Shown piece by piece: positions 48,942 through 56,537 of a stretch of 64,000 nt of DNA. The notes under the pieces were generated by a model. That model had not been told where the DNA came from, did not search any database, and saw only the letters and a list, made by a program, of their open reading frames with translations. This DNA comes from CAJQPP01 sp963793465 (GTDB lineage Bacteria > Planctomycetota > Planctomycetia > Pirellulales > Pirellulaceae). Position numbers and translations under genes: made by a program. The stretch's first letter is position 1. Each line of letters begins with the position of its first letter. Location of the stretch: contig CAWCAJ010000010.1 in NCBI GenBank assembly GCA_963793465.1, positions 62,001 through 126,000 on the forward strand, read 5' to 3'.

Positions 48942-49724
48942 ATGCCAAGCGACACCGCAGCCATTTCAAGCTATGCCGAAACGGTGGATGAAGCCGCCCG
49001 TCAAGCCAAAGCCATCCCCCAGTTTCCGGAAGGTACATTCGACGTCGACACCGCCTATCAGGTCCAGTCCGAGTCGATCGCGCGGAGATTGCAACGGGGC
49101 GAACTGCGAAGTGGAATCAAGATGGGCTTCACCAGTCGGGCCAAGATGCAGCAGATGGGTGTGCATGATTTGATCTGGGGGCGTCTGACCGATGCCATGA
49201 TGATCCCGGAAGGGGACACGGTTGGCATGGGTCGATTTATTCACCCCCGGGTGGAACCGGAGATCGCCTTTATTCTGGGTGAAGATTTGTGTGGGCGAGT
49301 GTCGATTCCCGAAGCCATGTCCTGCGTGGAGGCCGTCGCACCGGCACTGGAGATCATTGATAGCCGCTATCGGGATTTCAAGTTCTCGTTGGCGGATGTG
49401 GTGGCCGACAATGCTTCGTCCAGCGGTTACGTGATCGGACCCTGGTGCGCACCCGAAGAAGATATCAGCAACCTGGGCATCGTGATGCATATCAACGGCC
49501 GAGCACGTCAGTGCGGTTCCACAGCGGCCATTCTCGGACATCCCTGCCGTTCGTTGGTGCATGCCGCGCGGTTGGCGGAATTGGCAGGTGTCCCGCTGCA
49601 AGCCGGGTGGGTCGTGTTGGCCGGCGCCGCCACTGCCGCGGAACCGCTGCAGGCGGGCGATCAGGTCACGGCAGATTTTCAGAATATGGGATCCGTCAGC
49701 TTTTCGGCAACCGCGTCTCTTTAA
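48942..49724 (+). CDS. 2-oxo-3-hexenedioate decarboxylase/2-keto-4-pentenoate hydratase family protein
   Basis: A 260-aa paralogue of the MhpD product, last gene of the operon (14-bp gap). Motifs: GIKMGFTSRAKMQQMGVHDL, RVEPEIAFILGEDLCGRV (Glu pair of the metal site), DSRYRDFKFSLADVVADNAS and AGWVVLAGAATAAEPLQAGD. Having both paralogues is typical of the 4-oxalocrotonate branch of meta cleavage, where DmpH/XylI decarboxylates 2-oxo-3-hexenedioate and DmpE/XylJ hydrates the product. Which paralogue does which is not certain. No tautomerase or extradiol dioxygenase gene is visible nearby. Confidence 0.85.
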   Translation: MPSDTAAISSYAETVDEAARQAKAIPQFPEGTFDVDTAYQVQSESIARRLQRGELRSGIKMGFTSRAKMQQMGVHDLIWGRLTDAMMIPEGDTVGMGRFIHPRVEPEIAFILGEDLCGRVSIPEAMSCVEAVAPALEIIDSRYRDFKFSLADVVADNASSSGYVIGPWCAPEEDISNLGIVMHINGRARQCGSTAAILGHPCRSLVHAARLAELAGVPLQAGWVVLAGAATAAEPLQAGDQVTADFQNMGSVSFSATASL

Positions 49725-50108
49725 GCATAACCAACGCCGGTCGAACGGAGGGGTAACGCGTGTTGCCTCTCTGTTGCGAACCCGGGGCGGCCATGGGGTA
49801 ACGGAGCCAACCCGTCATCGCAGCGTGGATCGCAAAATGATCGCAAAACCATCGCCGTCGGCCATCACCGAAGGGGCACTCCAACCGGTGAACTCAAGGG
49901 GGCTGTACCCCACGCGGCCCCGATCGTACGTAGATCCCGACATCGGCCGACCCCGAAACAAACAAGTTTTCCTGCCCCGCAAATTTTGCCAGAAATACGG
50001 TCAGTCCAAAAAACGGACCGAGCAAAAAAAATCTGGCACAGAAACCCGGCTTATCCGCGAATCTTTGAGTCTTCCGAAAAACGCTGCCCGGATTTGGCAA
50101 TCCGTTAA
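49725..50108. other. Intergenic region after the meta-cleavage operon
   Basis: About 385 bp. A small hairpin GTCC-N7-GGAC lies near 50005-50020, followed by an A-rich run, not a clear terminator in the plus orientation. No gene is supported; open frames across it lack family resemblance. Confidence 0.4.
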
Positions 50109-50136
50109 TTGACAAAAAGTCGATTGCATCTATAAC
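50109..50136 (+). promoter_or_regulatory. Sigma70-type promoter of the small gene at 50173
   Basis: TTGACA at 50109-50114 and TATAAC at 50131-50136 with a 16-bp spacer. The expected start is near 50143, about 30 nt before the coding sequence. Confidence 0.75.
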
Positions 50137-50172
50137 GATTTCGTCAGCCCAGATTTAGTAGGGGAGTCCTCC

Positions 50173-50451
50173 TTGAAGTCGATCGAGTCAAAAAAAACGA
50201 GCCTTTGGCGACGCTTTGATCCAGCACAAACGGATTCGTTGCGAAAAAGGCTGTTGGACCAGGAAAACACCCGGTTCGTCGACAAACAGGAATTTGGCCG
50301 TTTGTTGGTCTCTTTCCGCCGTCTGGAACGCTTCAATGTGGTCCCCGCCAGATTGCATGGACTGCAAGATCGAGATAATGGGATCCGCTATCTCATCGAA
50401 GACGAAAAACTGTTCGCGCCGGAACGAGTCGGCTTGTCGGCCACGGTTTGA
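50173..50451 (+). CDS. Hypothetical small protein
   Basis: A 92-aa protein with no recognised domain. The start is TTG at 50173, behind AGGGGAG at 7-nt spacing (about 50159-50165), and a near-consensus promoter lies 36 bp upstream, which supports a real gene. Sequence features: basic N-terminus (MKSIESKKTSLWRRFDPAQT), charged helices (DSLRKRLLDQENTRFVDKQE) and a C-terminal NGIRYLIEDEKLFAPERV. No signal peptide or membrane segment. Probably cytoplasmic; function unknown. Confidence 0.55.
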   Translation: MKSIESKKTSLWRRFDPAQTDSLRKRLLDQENTRFVDKQEFGRLLVSFRRLERFNVVPARLHGLQDRDNGIRYLIEDEKLFAPERVGLSATV

Positions 50452-50480
50452 TGATCGTCGGCAACGCTGATTAGCGCTGC

Positions 50481-50521
50481 GATTCTGGCCATATTCTGGC
50501 CTATTCTGGCCTATTCTGGCC
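50481..50521. repeat. Tandem repeat, four copies of a 10-bp unit
   Basis: TATTCTGGCC at 50492, 50502 and 50512, preceded by the variant GATTCTGGCC at 50481. The stop codon of the minus-strand gene at 50511 lies inside the array. Confidence 0.9.
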
Positions 50522-50819
50522 CGTTTGAGCCGTCGTCGGACGAATCCACCGCGGGAAAGCGGCCCCAATAGCGGATGCGATCCAGTAACCCGGCGGTTCG
50601 CAAGTTGGGATCATGCGAGTCCAGAGTCAGGTGTTTTCCCCGCCGCGTTTTTACGACAATCTGGTCGGGCGAGGGAACGCCGACCACCACCCAAAGTTTC
50701 TCCACGTAGTAGCTGTAGGTGTCGCCGTGACGAGCTGGGGAAACACCGGCCGCGCGGGGGCCGGGATCGGCGCTGTGTTTCGGTTTTCGATAGATGACCC
50801 GCGAGCCAACCTCAATCAT
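50511..50819 (-). CDS. Conserved hypothetical protein
   Basis: A 102-aa protein that begins MIEVGSRVIYRKPKHSADPG and contains GPRAAGVSPARHGDTYSYYV, EKLWVVVGVPSPDQIVVKTR, a basic RRGKHLTLDSHDPNLR and the C-terminal LLDRIRYWGRFP. The pattern resembles a small conserved planctomycete family with an SH3-like beta-barrel feel. No function is known. The start ATG at 50819 gives a convincing N-terminus. The stop lies within a 10-bp tandem repeat, so the last residues may be recent. Confidence 0.7.
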   Translation of the reverse strand: MIEVGSRVIYRKPKHSADPGPRAAGVSPARHGDTYSYYVEKLWVVVGVPSPDQIVVKTRRGKHLTLDSHDPNLRTAGLLDRIRYWGRFPAVDSSDDGSNGPE

Positions 50820-50880
50820 CGTACCCTCAAGGGGATAGGGAACCGCCAGCGTTCACAGCAGGCAGGATCAGGACGCCCAA

Positions 50881-50929
50881 GTGAACGTGATCCAAAATGG
50901 AAACGTGATCCAAAATGGAAACGTGATCC
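50881..50929. repeat. Tandem repeat of an 18-bp unit
   Basis: AAAATGGAAACGTGATCC at 50894-50911 and 50912-50929, with a partial first copy (GTGAACGTGATCC) from 50881. It lies in the non-coding region upstream of the minus-strand gene at 50511. Confidence 0.9.
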
Positions 50930-51307
50930 AATAGGGCACGGATGAAATGTATTCCCGCAGCCGGATTTGCACCCGACTGTAACACCCGACTGTATCAGAC
51001 GTCGCGTTCATTCTATCGTGCCGCAGGCCGTCGAGTCAATATCGGAGCGATGGCTGTCACGGTGACAGATGTTACCGGCCGTTGTCTGCTTGCAATCCTG
51101 ACGGGGCAGGACAGCTGGCCGGCGAGTTCGACCCGTTGGACTGTCCGAGTACCCAAGCCATGTCGGCGGCTTGCCATCGTGCCCTGCCGATTACACGCTC
51201 GGTGGTCCAGCTGCCTTGCCATTCCCGTGAATGGTCTTTGAATTGGTTTCCGGGGCAGCCGAAAATCTTGAGAACTTCATCCGCCATTCAAGGCGGCTTC
51301 ACATTTT
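50930..51307. other. Spacer leading into the candidate RNA
   Basis: About 380 bp with no supported coding sequence. It has small perfect hairpins CCATTC-CCGT-GAATGG (51219-51234) and CCGCC-ATTCAA-GGCGG (51281-51296), which could belong to the same transcript as the RNA that follows. Confidence 0.4.
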
Positions 51308-51458
51308 TGGGGCATAGTGACCCCTTCGCTGGTGACGCTTTCGACAACGACTCCACGCCAATTCCCGCCACGACACGACATGTCCGATCTTCTCTGAAGT
51401 TGCCGGGAATTGGCTCTCTCGATCCCGCAGTCCGACCCCGACTGCGGGATTCCTTTTT
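51308..51458 (+). ncRNA. Candidate structured small RNA
   Basis: No coding sequence explains this stretch, but it carries a long perfect inverted repeat, GCCAATTCCCG (51357-51367) with CGGGAATTGGC (51404-51414), a short GGGG/CCCC hairpin just before it, and an intrinsic terminator at 51422-51458. The two perfect stems plus the terminator suggest an RNA of about 150 nt (longer if the hairpins from 51219 are included). It matches none of the standard RNAs I can recognise (no SRP, RNase P, tmRNA or tRNA signature). No convincing promoter was found. Confidence 0.4.
51422..51458 (+). terminator. Strong Rho-independent terminator
   Basis: ATCCCGCAGTC (51422-51432) pairs over 11 bp without mismatch with GACTGCGGGAT (51440-51450), 7-nt loop, followed by TCCTTTTT. 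There is no T run on the other side, so it acts on plus-strand transcripts. No protein gene lies directly upstream on that strand. Confidence 0.8.
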
Positions 51459-51506
51459 CGGGTCCCTCCCCCCCTCTGCAGGGATTGCTTTCCCCGGTCT
51501 GTGGGC

Positions 51507-51523
51507 ATACAATATTTGTATGT
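51507..51523. promoter_or_regulatory. Palindrome, possible operator
   Basis: CATACAA-TAT-TTGTATG, a perfect 7-bp inverted repeat with a 3-bp centre, in an AT-rich patch about 180 bp before the gene at 51706. The size and symmetry suit a dimeric regulator. No regulator is assigned. Confidence 0.35.
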
Positions 51524-51705
51524 GCAAAAAGCGCACCTCTGAATCGCACCTCTGCGGGCGACGGAGCGTGACTTGGTGGACATCCCGGGACCGGCATTCG
51601 CAGCGGGATTGCCAAGATGAAGGAACCCACGTCTGCCCTACGGCGGCCGCGGCCCATGGTTTCCGGATCTCCCCACACACTTGATGAAAACGAAACACGA
51701 GACCG

Positions 51706-52257
51706 ATGCCTAAAAACACGAGCCCGATGCCAAAAGTCCGAGTGAACCAGCAGTTGTTTCTGAACGACCCCCGTGGCAAGACATTCGCCGATGTCATCAA
51801 TGATCCCAGGCAACCCTTTCAATTTGTGTTGCAGTTCTTTGATGACGCCGACCGGCAACAACGCATGGTGGAGTCGGAATTGCATCACGATCGGGCACCG
51901 TTGGCCGGTGTGGTGCGGGAACTGGAATCTCAACCGGCAATCGACAAGTTCCTGCGGATGGCGGAGGTGCGACGCAATACTCGATTCCGGCAGGCGATTG
52001 GCGTGCTGGTGCGGATCATCATGGAACACAAGGGTTGGCAACGAACGGGACGCAAGGGATCGCTGGGAGTTCGCGCTGCAGGAGTGCGTCGAACGCCGGC
52101 ACACAACACCGGAGGGTTGGCGTTCTGGTTTGTGCGGGCAGAGCGTTACGAGTTGGCCGAAGGCATGCCCTATCGGTCGGTGCGGGAACGGTGCCAGGAA
52201 TTGGAATCGAAACCCGCCCGAAAAAAGAAAGCTCCCCGCGACGGTTTGGCCACGTAG
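51706..52257 (+). CDS. Conserved hypothetical protein
   Basis: A 183-aa protein without a recognised domain. Notable segments: FLNDPRGKTFADVINDPRQP, FQFVLQFFDDADRQQRMVES, a Trp/Gly/Arg-rich middle (WQRTGRKGSLGVRAAGVRRT) and TGGLAFWFVRAERYELAEGM, which looks conserved in character and ends in a basic tail (ARKKKAPRDGLAT). No signal or membrane segment. The start region is itself duplicated (ACGAGACCGATGCC and ACGAGCCCGATGCC), giving two possible ATGs, 51706 and 51727. Probably real from its length and composition; function unknown. Confidence 0.6.
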   Translation: MPKNTSPMPKVRVNQQLFLNDPRGKTFADVINDPRQPFQFVLQFFDDADRQQRMVESELHHDRAPLAGVVRELESQPAIDKFLRMAEVRRNTRFRQAIGVLVRIIMEHKGWQRTGRKGSLGVRAAGVRRTPAHNTGGLAFWFVRAERYELAEGMPYRSVRERCQELESKPARKKKAPRDGLAT

Positions 52258-52355
52258 CCGATGATGGGGTCGCTTGCAGAAACATGGCCGGCAGGAAAAC
52301 GCTGAAACGCCACGGGATTCGTTTGAAGATCCCATATCACGAAACCAGGTGAACC

Positions 52356-53372
52356 ATTAACAACCTTCTCGCGTTGACTATCGAATCAACGTTGCTGTAT
52401 GTCGGAGCGGCCCTCGGCATCGCCATTGCGTTGATCGCATTGCTGCTGGTGATCAAATTCGGAGCGTTGTGGATCCAGGCCTGGGCATCCGGCGCGGATA
52501 TCACCTTCGCCAGTCTGGTGGGCATGAGCTTGCGACGGGTGAAACCGGGCATGATCGTGACCGCCAAAGTCATGGGCCGACAGGCCGGTCTGGATATCGA
52601 TCGGCGTTCGGGAATGACGACCAGTGACCTGGAAACGCATGCCTTGGCCGGCGGTGATGTCCTGCAAGTGTTGAGTGCCTTGATTGCCGCTCGGCAGGCC
52701 GGCATGGATCTCGATTTCGATCGCGCTGCGGCCATCGATCTAGCAGGGCGAAATGTGTTGGAGGCCGTGCAAACCAGTGTCACACCCCGTGTGATTGACT
52801 GCCCCACGGCCCAGTCCGGTTCCAAAACCTGGCTCAGTGCTGTGGCTCGGGATGGGATCGAGTTGCGTGTGCATGTCCGCGTGACCGTTCGCACCTGCCT
52901 CGACCAGTTGATTGGCGGTGCCACCGAACAGACCATCGTGGCCCGGGTCGGTCAGGGTATCATCAGCTCCATCGGCTCGGCAGACTCCTATGCCGTGGTG
53001 ATGGCCAAACCGGATCAGATCTCCAAAAGCGTGTTGAACCGGGGGCTGGATACCAATACGGCGTTTGAAATCGTCTCCATCGATATCGCGACGATCGATA
53101 TTGGAGAGAACATCGGAGCCCGGCTGCAGTCCGAACAGGCTGAAGCCGACACCCGCATGGCCCGCGCATTGGCAGAATCCCGCAAAGCCGAAGCGATTGC
53201 CATGCAACAGGAAATGCTGGCCAAAGTCGTCCGCCGCCAGGCTGATTTGGTGATGGCCGAATCATCCGTGCCCCAGGCTCTGGCGGAGGCCTTCCGCAAC
53301 GGACAATTCCGTCCACCCGGAGGTCAGGCCTCGGCCGGCGGACTGCCGAAACTGCATCGACCCGCCAGTTAA
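52356..53372 (+). CDS. floA: Flotillin-like protein FloA
   Basis: A 338-aa membrane-associated scaffold protein of the FloA/YqfA type that organises lipid microdomains. N-terminal membrane segment (TLLYVGAALGIAIALIALLL), then the flotillin core: SLVGMSLRRVKPGMIVTAKV, DLETHALAGGDVLQVLSALI, AIDLAGRNVLEAVQTSVTPR, SIDIATIDIGENIGARLQSE, and the coiled coil AEADTRMARALAESRKAEAI. It ends FRPPGGQASAGGLPKL. I extend the start from TTG (52374) to ATT at 52356 because AGGTGA lies 5 nt upstream of the ATT and the TTG has no ribosome binding site. The TPR-like gene 28 bp downstream may be co-transcribed. Confidence 0.9.
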   Translation: MNNLLALTIESTLLYVGAALGIAIALIALLLVIKFGALWIQAWASGADITFASLVGMSLRRVKPGMIVTAKVMGRQAGLDIDRRSGMTTSDLETHALAGGDVLQVLSALIAARQAGMDLDFDRAAAIDLAGRNVLEAVQTSVTPRVIDCPTAQSGSKTWLSAVARDGIELRVHVRVTVRTCLDQLIGGATEQTIVARVGQGIISSIGSADSYAVVMAKPDQISKSVLNRGLDTNTAFEIVSIDIATIDIGENIGARLQSEQAEADTRMARALAESRKAEAIAMQQEMLAKVVRRQADLVMAESSVPQALAEAFRNGQFRPPGGQASAGGLPKLHRPAS

Positions 53373-53400
53373 AACGAAAGGCACTCCCCGCGAAAACGCC

Positions 53401-53757
53401 ATGAACATCAAAAACTGGATCGGCAACCTCTTCAAGCCCCGCAACAAAGTGTTGACGGTCTACCGACGCGGGCTGCAGAAGGCCAAAAAACAGGACCCTC
53501 AAGGCGCGATCTTGGAATACTCTCGGGTCATCGAAATGCCCCATGCACCCCAGGACATCGTTTCCATGGCGCTGTTCAATCGCGGGCTGGTCTATACGGC
53601 CAACGGCGAAATGAACAAGGGTACTTCCGACCTGACCGCCGTGTTGGCCATGCCGGGGGCTCCCGATCGAGTCAAAGCCATGGCTCGGCAAAAGCTGCTG
53701 AGAATGCGTAACCGGGGGGATCAACAGGACCCGGACCAAGTGGTCGAGAAAAAATGA
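53401..53757 (+). CDS. Small TPR-like protein
   Basis: A 118-aa protein with one or two tetratricopeptide-like helix pairs: GLQKAKKQDPQGAILEYSRV and ALFNRGLVYTANGEMNKGTS followed by DLTAVLAMPGAPDRVKAMAR. The N-terminus is basic (MNIKNWIGNLFKPRNKVLTV). It has no membrane segment and probably mediates protein contacts. It sits 28 bp after floA on the same strand, so a role near the flotillin scaffold is possible. Confidence 0.75.
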   Translation: MNIKNWIGNLFKPRNKVLTVYRRGLQKAKKQDPQGAILEYSRVIEMPHAPQDIVSMALFNRGLVYTANGEMNKGTSDLTAVLAMPGAPDRVKAMARQKLLRMRNRGDQQDPDQVVEKK

Positions 53758-53864
53758 TGCAGACGTCTCGCGATTGAGAATGTCACCCGCCGACAGGAGG
53801 CTCAGTCGCGGAAGCGATTCACCCGCATGTGGCTGTCATTCCATACACGCTGATTTCAACCGGT

Positions 53865-54353
53865 TTATTCTGAACTACCCGTTCCGAATCGTGAATCAAG
53901 CAGCGCCCGGACTCGGGAATCCAGTTGATCTCCGATCATGCCGCCGATGGAATGCATTGGGTGGTGCACCGCCTCGCGGACGCGTTCAATCTCGTCCACA
54001 ACCCCGTTCACTTCGCTGATCACCCGTTCTACCTGCGGCTGAAACTTTTCAGCTTCTGCCTTCACACGCACGACTTCCCCGTGCAGGGCAGACAAGGTCC
54101 AAATGGCAATGGCAATTCCCAGGAACATGACCGCAGCGATACCCACGATGCACCACTTGATCACTTCAATGGATTGTTGCATCTGCCGCACGGCGGCCGA
54201 TTGCTGCCGTTCCCGTTCCCGTCGCCGGCGGTTGACCCGAACCGCGCCACGCTGGACGCGACGTCGCTCCTTTTCCACAATTGCCTCCGCGGCAGCCAGT
54301 AGCTCGGCCTGCGGATCAGCCACATCGGAAGTCTGTTTGGATGATGTTGCCAT
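53865..54353 (-). CDS. Hypothetical single-pass membrane protein with coiled coil
   Basis: A 162-aa protein: a basic N-terminal half with long Arg/Glu-rich helices (AAAEAIVEKERRRVQRGAVR, VNRRRRERERQQSAAVRQMQ), a single membrane helix (WCIVGIAAVMFLGIAIAIW) at about 68-86, and a C-terminal periplasmic or cytoplasmic helical region (VERVISEVNGVVDEIERVRE). No enzyme motif. It faces the TPR-like gene convergently. Function unknown. Confidence 0.65.
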   Translation of the reverse strand: MATSSKQTSDVADPQAELLAAAEAIVEKERRRVQRGAVRVNRRRRERERQQSAAVRQMQQSIEVIKWCIVGIAAVMFLGIAIAIWTLSALHGEVVRVKAEAEKFQPQVERVISEVNGVVDEIERVREAVHHPMHSIGGMIGDQLDSRVRALLDSRFGTGSSE

Positions 54354-54380
54354 GGCAAATGATTCCAGGACGGTTCAAGG

Positions 54381-54420
54381 GAGCGATGGATTCGGCAAGG
54401 GAACGATGGATTCGGCAAGG
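54381..54420. repeat. 20-bp tandem duplication
   Basis: GAGCGATGGATTCGGCAAGG (54381-54400) and GAACGATGGATTCGGCAAGG (54401-54420), one mismatch, just upstream of the minus-strand gene start. Confidence 0.9.
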
Positions 54421-54719
54421 GAGGTTGCCCCTCGGCAAGTCACTCGGTGCCGACACGCCCGCTCGTTACAGCGGGTGCAGGCACCGACCCAGCCACTGAG
54501 ACTGGTTCTATAGGTTAGAACGTGTTTGGCCCAGCAAGGCGTGATTATGCAAAGCAGCTTTGGCGCCCCGGGTCCCGAACGTAGGGGTCCTGCCGTTTAT
54601 CGGTGCTGGTCCGGCAGGTGTCCATCCCCCCTCGGCTACCCGGCAGCTGTTGGCTGCTGTTGGCTTTTGAGTGTCTCATCCCGGAGTCAGGTGACGGCCT
54701 GCAACCGGTTCGGAAAAAC

Positions 54720-54876
54720 AAGTGCCACAGTTGCCGTGCACGCCAAAAACAGAGCGCAACAAGGAGCGCCAAAAACAGGGACACCCAAAGACCAAACAAA
54801 AACAGGCAAAAAAACCCAGAAACAGGGACACCCAAATAAAACCCAGAAACAGGAACCCAGAAACAGGGACACCCAT
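54720..54876. repeat. Degenerate array of AGAAACAGGGACACCC units
   Basis: Several imperfect copies of a 20-bp unit, the best two at 54814-54833 and 54856-54875, with A-rich spacers. Related GGGACACCC cores recur at 55192 and 55232. They lie upstream of the RAYT gene and are probably remnants of the same mobile module. Confidence 0.7.
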
Positions 54877-55036
54877 TTTTGGTCCATCCGGGAACTTTGT
54901 GGGTCTGTTAGCAGACAGAAAGGGGGCGACAGAAAGGGGCCAGACAAAGCAAAACGTGAAAGACAAAACGGGCCACCCAATCTTCAGGAGGAGGCACGTA
55001 TTTCTCGGCGAGGGTCTCCAATTGATTACGTTTTTT

Positions 55037-55080
55037 CTCCGGCTGGAAAGCCGGAGGTACATCCGCCTTTCCAGGCGGAT
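55037..55080. repeat. REP-like inverted pair
   Basis: Two adjacent hairpins in opposite orientation: CTCCGGCT-GGAA-AGCCGGAG (55037-55056), GTAC, ATCCGCCT-TTCC-AGGCGGAT (55061-55080). Arms are 8 bp with 4-nt loops and a GTAC centre. Its reverse complement, with 15 extra bases, recurs at 61974-62032. This is the BIME-like arrangement expected near a RAYT gene. Confidence 0.85.
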
Positions 55081-55397
55081 TCCCAGCTATTTTCCGCTCT
55101 ACCTTGTTTTCTTCCCCGTCTGAAAAGGGGGCCGGGCACCGCATTTCTTACGCACCCGAAATCAGGCACCCGAGATGGCATCCGAGATTAGGGACACCCG
55201 AGTTAGGCGAGATGGAGGCACCTGAGATTAGGGACACCCGTTTTTCGTCTGGTATCCCCATTTTTCTGGTCTGCTATCTGCTTGATCTCGGGTATGCTCT
55301 TTTGTACACTTGTTGGCAGTTGGGAACGAAGCGTGGCCAGGGAAGGCGGGAAACCGAGCGGCTGAGATGGTGTGCTTGGCACCCAAGGAGCTCCCTG

Positions 55398-56537
55398 ATG
55401 GCCAGACTGGCACGCGGCGAATACCTGGACCCGCAACGCATCCAGATCGTGCACACCACACAACGCTGTGTGCGTCGTGCCTTCCTCTGTGGCAGCGACC
55501 CCCTGTCCGGCAAGTCCTTCGAACACCGTCGGCAATGGATCCGTGACCGCCTGGAGTTTCTGGCCTCGGTGTTCGGCATCGACTGCCTGACCTTCAGTGT
55601 GATGAACAACCACCTGCACCTGATCCTGCGGAGCCGACCGGACGTAGTGCGACAATGGACCGACGAGCAGGTGGCCCGCCGCTGGCTGCGACTGTTCCCC
55701 CGCCGCCGGCTGCCCGACGGTCAACCGGCGGCACCCGACCAGGCGGAGCTGAACACGTTGTTGCAGGACCCTGGCAGGCTGGCGGAGTTGCGAATCCGGC
55801 TCTCGGATATCAGCTGGTGGATGCGTTGCACGTCCGAGGTGATCGCCCGCCAAGCCAACCGGGAGGACCAGTGTCGGGGTCACTTCTGGGAGGGTCGCTT
55901 TGGGGCTCAAATGATCACCGACACGGCCAGCTTGCTGGCCTGCGCCATGTACGTGGACCTGAACCCGATCCGGGCCGCCATGGCCGATACTCCCGAAGCG
56001 TCGCGTTTTACTGGTGCCAAGGAACGCCTGGATGACTGGCGTCAGTGCACATCCACTGCAAAAGGCACACCGTCCGGTCGGCGGAACGGTAAGCGGCCAG
56101 CCGCCAAGCAAGGTTCCTCAGACCGGACCGGAAGCTCGCAGCGTTGGGAGCGTCGTGGTCAGGGGCTACGCAGTGGCTGGATGAGTCCCCTGGAAATCAA
56201 CGAGCAGTCGGATCCAGTGGGAGCCGACGCCAGTGCCAACGGACGCCGTGCCAGTTGCAAGGGCTTTTTGCCGTTGTCGCTGGGCCGTTACTTGCAGTTG
56301 CTGGATTGGACGGGACGCCAACTGCGGGCTGACAAGCGGGGTGCGATCCCGGCCGATTTGGCTCCCATCCTGCAACGCCTGGGTTTGGACGCGGCCAACT
56401 GGTGCGACCTGGTGCTGCGGTTTGGTCGGCTGTTCAAACGGGTGGCCGGGGGTCCCCCGGCGGTCGCCGCGGAGGCCAAACGCCGTGGTCAGAACTGGAT
56501 GCAGGCGCCGGGCGCGGCACTGTTGCACGCGGCCTGA
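55398..56537 (+). CDS. REP-associated tyrosine transposase (RAYT, Y1_Tnp/IS200-like)
   Basis: A 379-aa HUH-type transposase of the REP-associated family. I start it at 55398 (MARLARGEYLDPQRIQIVHT) behind AGGAG at 8 nt; the longer open frame from 55104 is repeat DNA. The HUH motif is in TFSVMNNHLHLILRSRP and the catalytic Tyr in AMYVDLNPIRAAMADTPEAS; HFWEGRFGAQMITDTASLLA and RQWIRDRLEFLASVFGIDCL are typical of planctomycete members. The C-terminal 140 residues form a less conserved extension. RAYTs nick and mobilise REP hairpins; matching palindromes lie at 55037 and 61974. The frame is intact, so the gene could be active. Confidence 0.88.
   Translation: MARLARGEYLDPQRIQIVHTTQRCVRRAFLCGSDPLSGKSFEHRRQWIRDRLEFLASVFGIDCLTFSVMNNHLHLILRSRPDVVRQWTDEQVARRWLRLFPRRRLPDGQPAAPDQAELNTLLQDPGRLAELRIRLSDISWWMRCTSEVIARQANREDQCRGHFWEGRFGAQMITDTASLLACAMYVDLNPIRAAMADTPEASRFTGAKERLDDWRQCTSTAKGTPSGRRNGKRPAAKQGSSDRTGSSQRWERRGQGLRSGWMSPLEINEQSDPVGADASANGRRASCKGFLPLSLGRYLQLLDWTGRQLRADKRGAIPADLAPILQRLGLDAANWCDLVLRFGRLFKRVAGGPPAVAAEAKRRGQNWMQAPGAALLHAA

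Larger units (their letters stand above)
54421..55397. other. Repeat-rich region upstream of the RAYT gene
   Basis: About 980 bp without a credible gene. It holds degenerate copies of CCCAGAAACAGGGACACCCA (54720-54876), an inverted copy of a 16-bp repeat at 54970-54985, a REP pair at 55037-55080, and GAGATTAGGGACACCCG at 55184-55200 and 55224-55240. Confidence 0.6.

Noticed and set aside
51277..52335. A 352-codon minus-strand frame covering the candidate RNA and the gene at 51706
   Set aside because: Low-complexity, Arg/Pro/Ser-rich translation without domains; the plus-strand gene has better composition and a terminator interrupts the region.
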